DNA of 64,000 nt from Hybos culiciformis. Its lineage: Eukaryota > Arthropoda > Insecta > Diptera > Hybotidae. Below are positions 60,991-64,000 of the stretch, piece by piece; the first letter of the stretch is position 1; every line of letters begins with the position of its first letter. The notes under the pieces were generated by a model. The model did no database searches and was not told the DNA's origin. It was given only the letters and a program-made list of their open reading frames with translations. The position numbers and the translations under genes were made by a program. Where the stretch lies: contig OZ023273.1 in assembly GCA_964007475.1 (NCBI GenBank), forward strand, positions 98,312,533 to 98,376,532, written 5' to 3'.

Positions 60991-63900
60991 CTGAAAATAT
61001 AGCAGAAATAAAAGAAAAGAAAGAAATTTTAATAAAATTCAAAAAAAATTCGTTAAATTTTTCAATCAATCACAAATTGCTCACGAAGTAAAAAGTACGT
61101 TATATATAATGTACACAAATGTACGTATAATTAATTTTCCTTTTTCACAATAAAGTTAATATGAAAGCTCCGTATATAATTTTATTTATAGGCTAAATAA
61201 ATAATTTTAAAATAATAAATTTTCGAATTTCCCAAAAGTTAATGAGAAAGAAAAAACAAAAAGTAAATAAAATCTTAAATTATTGCTATTAAAACAATAA
61301 TTATATTTTTTTCATTTGCTCAAAATAAAAATATAAAATTGCGTCATATTTATTTAGGTAAGAATAAAATCTTGAACGTGCCGCGCGAAAAAAACCATTA
61401 ATATTGAGCTTCTAAATATAAATTGGTTTTTTTTTGTTTTTTATTTAAATGTTTATAAAAACAAAAATAAAATAATAATGAACATGAAAATTATGTAATT
61501 AATAGAATTGTTTGATGAAAATATAAGTGTACCAAATTATAAATTCTTTTAAAGAATCGATTTTTTTTTTATTTTTGAAACTGATGCACATGTAGTGCGT
61601 TTCCTTTTGATTGACGTTAAAGCTCTAATTATTAAAGGTTGATGATTTCATTTATTGAATTTAGCAAAATAGTACACGTGAAGAAAAATTTTTTTTCGTA
61701 CTTTATTTTACGGCTCATTGAAATATTATTTCGTTTAACGATAACTACAATTTTACTACTTTTTACAAGATATTTTGACTAACTGAATCTTAAGTTATCG
61801 TTATAGCTTTTGGTAAGAAATCTGAATGAAATTTTGTATTTTTTGCTCAACTATTTTTGAAGGAAGAAGTAAAAAGTAATTGTAAACGGTTAATGAAAAA
61901 CAAAAGATTACATTGATGCAGCTGACGTTAATAGAAGAAATATAGATCGGTCAGAAATGAAATTAAAAATTTCAAATTGATGGCAATAAATAAAAAAAAC
62001 ATAAATAAAAACATTTTAGATTTATTTATTTTCTTTTTTTATACCAATGGTGTATAATTTTATACAATAATTTTCAAATTTGGGACTTTATATTATTATT
62101 ATTTTAAAATAAATTCAAGCTAATTTTAGTGATTTTATGAATTTTTGTTTGTTCAGTTTTTTTACTTTAATAAAAAATCGAAATCTTTTAAAATTTGAAT
62201 AATATTTTCCCCAAATATTTCAAATACATTTATTTGGGCTATTGAATTGAAATAGATTTTTTTGTTATTTGTTTTCATTGTCATTTCCAAAAATATTTAC
62301 AATAATCAATTTTTCGGAATGAAAACAAATTTATATTTATCGAATTTTTTCTCTACACTCTACTATTGTGTTAAGTATTGAAATGAGAGCCCTAATGAAT
62401 TGAAGACAGTTGACTTGAAAAAATTGAAACAAACAGTACAATTCCGAAAAAAAAATGGAATTTGATAAATAATCAATTTTTGATCTTGAAAATAAAGTTT
62501 AAAATCGTGTTATGGCAAAGTAAAATAATAAACTTATTTCACTTGCATATAAATAAAAACGATTTCAAAGTTTAATTTCTTTGATTTTTCCAATTTTTAT
62601 TCTTCAGAAACTTAATCCGAATAATAAATTTAATTCTTGTAATCCAATTTAATGATCCAATTTTGTTTTTTTTTTTTTTTTGAATTTGTAGTTTTGTTAA
62701 ATTATTTCTCCGTATTCCCATTGTGATTGAATTCAATTCGTAAGCAAAATTATTTCAAAATTATTTTAGATGCTAACCGTTAGATAGAAAACTTCCAACT
62801 GAATGAAAACAGACAGAAATTCTTGTTTAAAAGTTATAAATAAGTTGAAAAAAAAAAGTTTTCCACAAAAAAATAATTATATATGTATATAAAAGAAAAT
62901 ATATAACGAAGACAAGTGAAAATAATTTTTCGATTTATTATTTCAAAATTCATATTTATTATAAAATTCATGCGCGTTCAAAGAAATTTTATATAAAGGA
63001 AGAGCCAATTTTTTTTTCTATGAAAACATTAAGTAGTAGGTTAAATTTATGATTTTCTGTATCGAAAATAAGATTTATTAATTTATCAAAGGTTTATTTG
63101 GTACGATAATAATATAAAATTGTTGTTGCCATCCTCAACAATCGACGAATAATTTTCACAATCAGTAAAAATCTCCCTTATATATTTTTTTTTTCTTAAA
63201 TATCCAAATCAGATATCCATAAATAAAACTTCCAAAAAAACCGGAAATTCCTCTAATATTATCAGAAAATAAACATGAAATTATGAAATATTATGCTTTT
63301 GTTACTTCCACACTACATGCTTATTGTTTCCACATCATGTTAAGATAAGCAATATCTCTGGGGGGCAAAAGGAAGTCCAGTCGACATAAGTAATGATTAA
63401 AGTTCTATTTCCAAAGTTATAAAAAATCAAAAAAAAAACTAAAGTGTACTATTTGTTGTATGGAAAAGGACAAAAATGAAACTGATCGATAGAAATAGTT
63501 CTAAAACAGGTTAAGTAACATGTTCCTTAGTTTCATACTCTGGAATGATACTAATCACATGAAAGGATTCTTTTTTTAATCTCTATTTAATTAAAAAATG
63601 ATGAATACGACACATGATTCGACACTGATTGATAACATAATAATAAACACTTTAAATAGAATTAAACTAATTTTTCGTATGTGTTTTTACGAACTGTCTT
63701 TCTTTAACTAACAAGAAGAAATATTTATAAACAAACCTTTAATTAAAAAAACTTATATTGACAAACTTTTATGTTACATACATATTATAATGAAATTACA
63801 AAATGCTAGAATAACTTATAAAAATATTCTAAAAAGAGTTTCTTTCAATAAGTCAGATAGTATAATATTAACCCTTCTCTATATTTTTGATTAGATATTA

Positions 63901-64000
63901 TTTTCTCTGAAAAGCTCTGAACAAGCTTGCAGTTAAATTCATTTATGCCGTAAAACAATGAGATCTTCGAAATTATTTAAGAAATTAAATTTCTCGTTAG
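60991..64000. other. Paxillin intron, running off the right edge
   Basis: Upstream of the LD5 exon the minus strand shows no further exon with a good splice pair and open frame. The sequence is AT-rich with long A and T runs. It is most simply the left part of a long intron whose upstream exons (LD1-LD4) lie beyond the window. Confidence 0.6.

Noticed and set aside
61000..64000. Search for upstream paxillin exons (LD2-LD4)
   Set aside because: No segment with both splice sites and an LDxLLxxL-type frame was found, so they are placed beyond the window.
1..64000. CRISPR arrays, operons, prokaryotic promoters and riboswitches
   Set aside because: The window is spliced eukaryotic nuclear DNA; tandem repeats present have no spacer structure.

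Overview
This is a strongly AT-rich animal nuclear window, about three quarters or more A/T by eye. Its genes are split by GT-AG introns, and all five confident genes lie on the minus strand. The gene content points to an insect: three small genes encode secreted proteins with clean signal-peptide exons (two of them structural or cuticle-like), and two genes encode conserved enzymes or adaptors. I cannot name the species from the sequence. Mobile DNA is dominated by short non-autonomous hAT-like elements with 8-bp target-site duplications and by Helentron-like fragments.

Layout, left to right. 1-4.5 kb: a nested block of transposons (2.6 kb hAT-like element holding a 477-bp MITE, then a 609-bp hAT-like element), next to one weak candidate exon at 1026-1098. 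4.5-13.5 kb: no gene that I can support. 13.5-16.5 kb: a four-exon gene for a 266-residue secreted protein of unknown function. 18.8-23.2 kb: a five-exon gene for a 607-residue secreted protein with about twelve Gly/Ser/His-rich repeats. 26.2-29.1 kb: a five-exon gene for a 215-residue secreted Gln/Ala/Ser-rich protein. The last two proteins share a C-terminal motif of about 40 residues and sit next to each other in the same orientation, so they look like diverged tandem relatives. 29.1-36.4 kb: intergenic, with a 13-bp minisatellite and a near-perfect 695-bp fold-back palindrome. 36.5-41.7 kb: a complete five-exon gene for a 688-residue peroxisomal acyl-CoA oxidase of the ACOX3 type, ending in the peroxisomal signal AKL; one intron carries a hAT-like element and a 304-bp duplication. 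41.7-56.4 kb: a gene desert with several repeats. 56.4-61.0 kb and on past the right edge: the 3' half of paxillin (LD5-like motif and four LIM domains), with two alternative last exons that would give a four-LIM and a three-LIM protein.

The genes do not form a pathway. The three secreted-protein genes may be a local cluster of matrix or cuticle components. ACOX3 (peroxisomal beta-oxidation of branched or long acyl-CoAs) and paxillin (focal-adhesion scaffold) are independent housekeeping or cytoskeletal genes. Exon coordinates come from hand splicing that keeps the frame open through every junction; transcript starts and most UTRs are not resolved.
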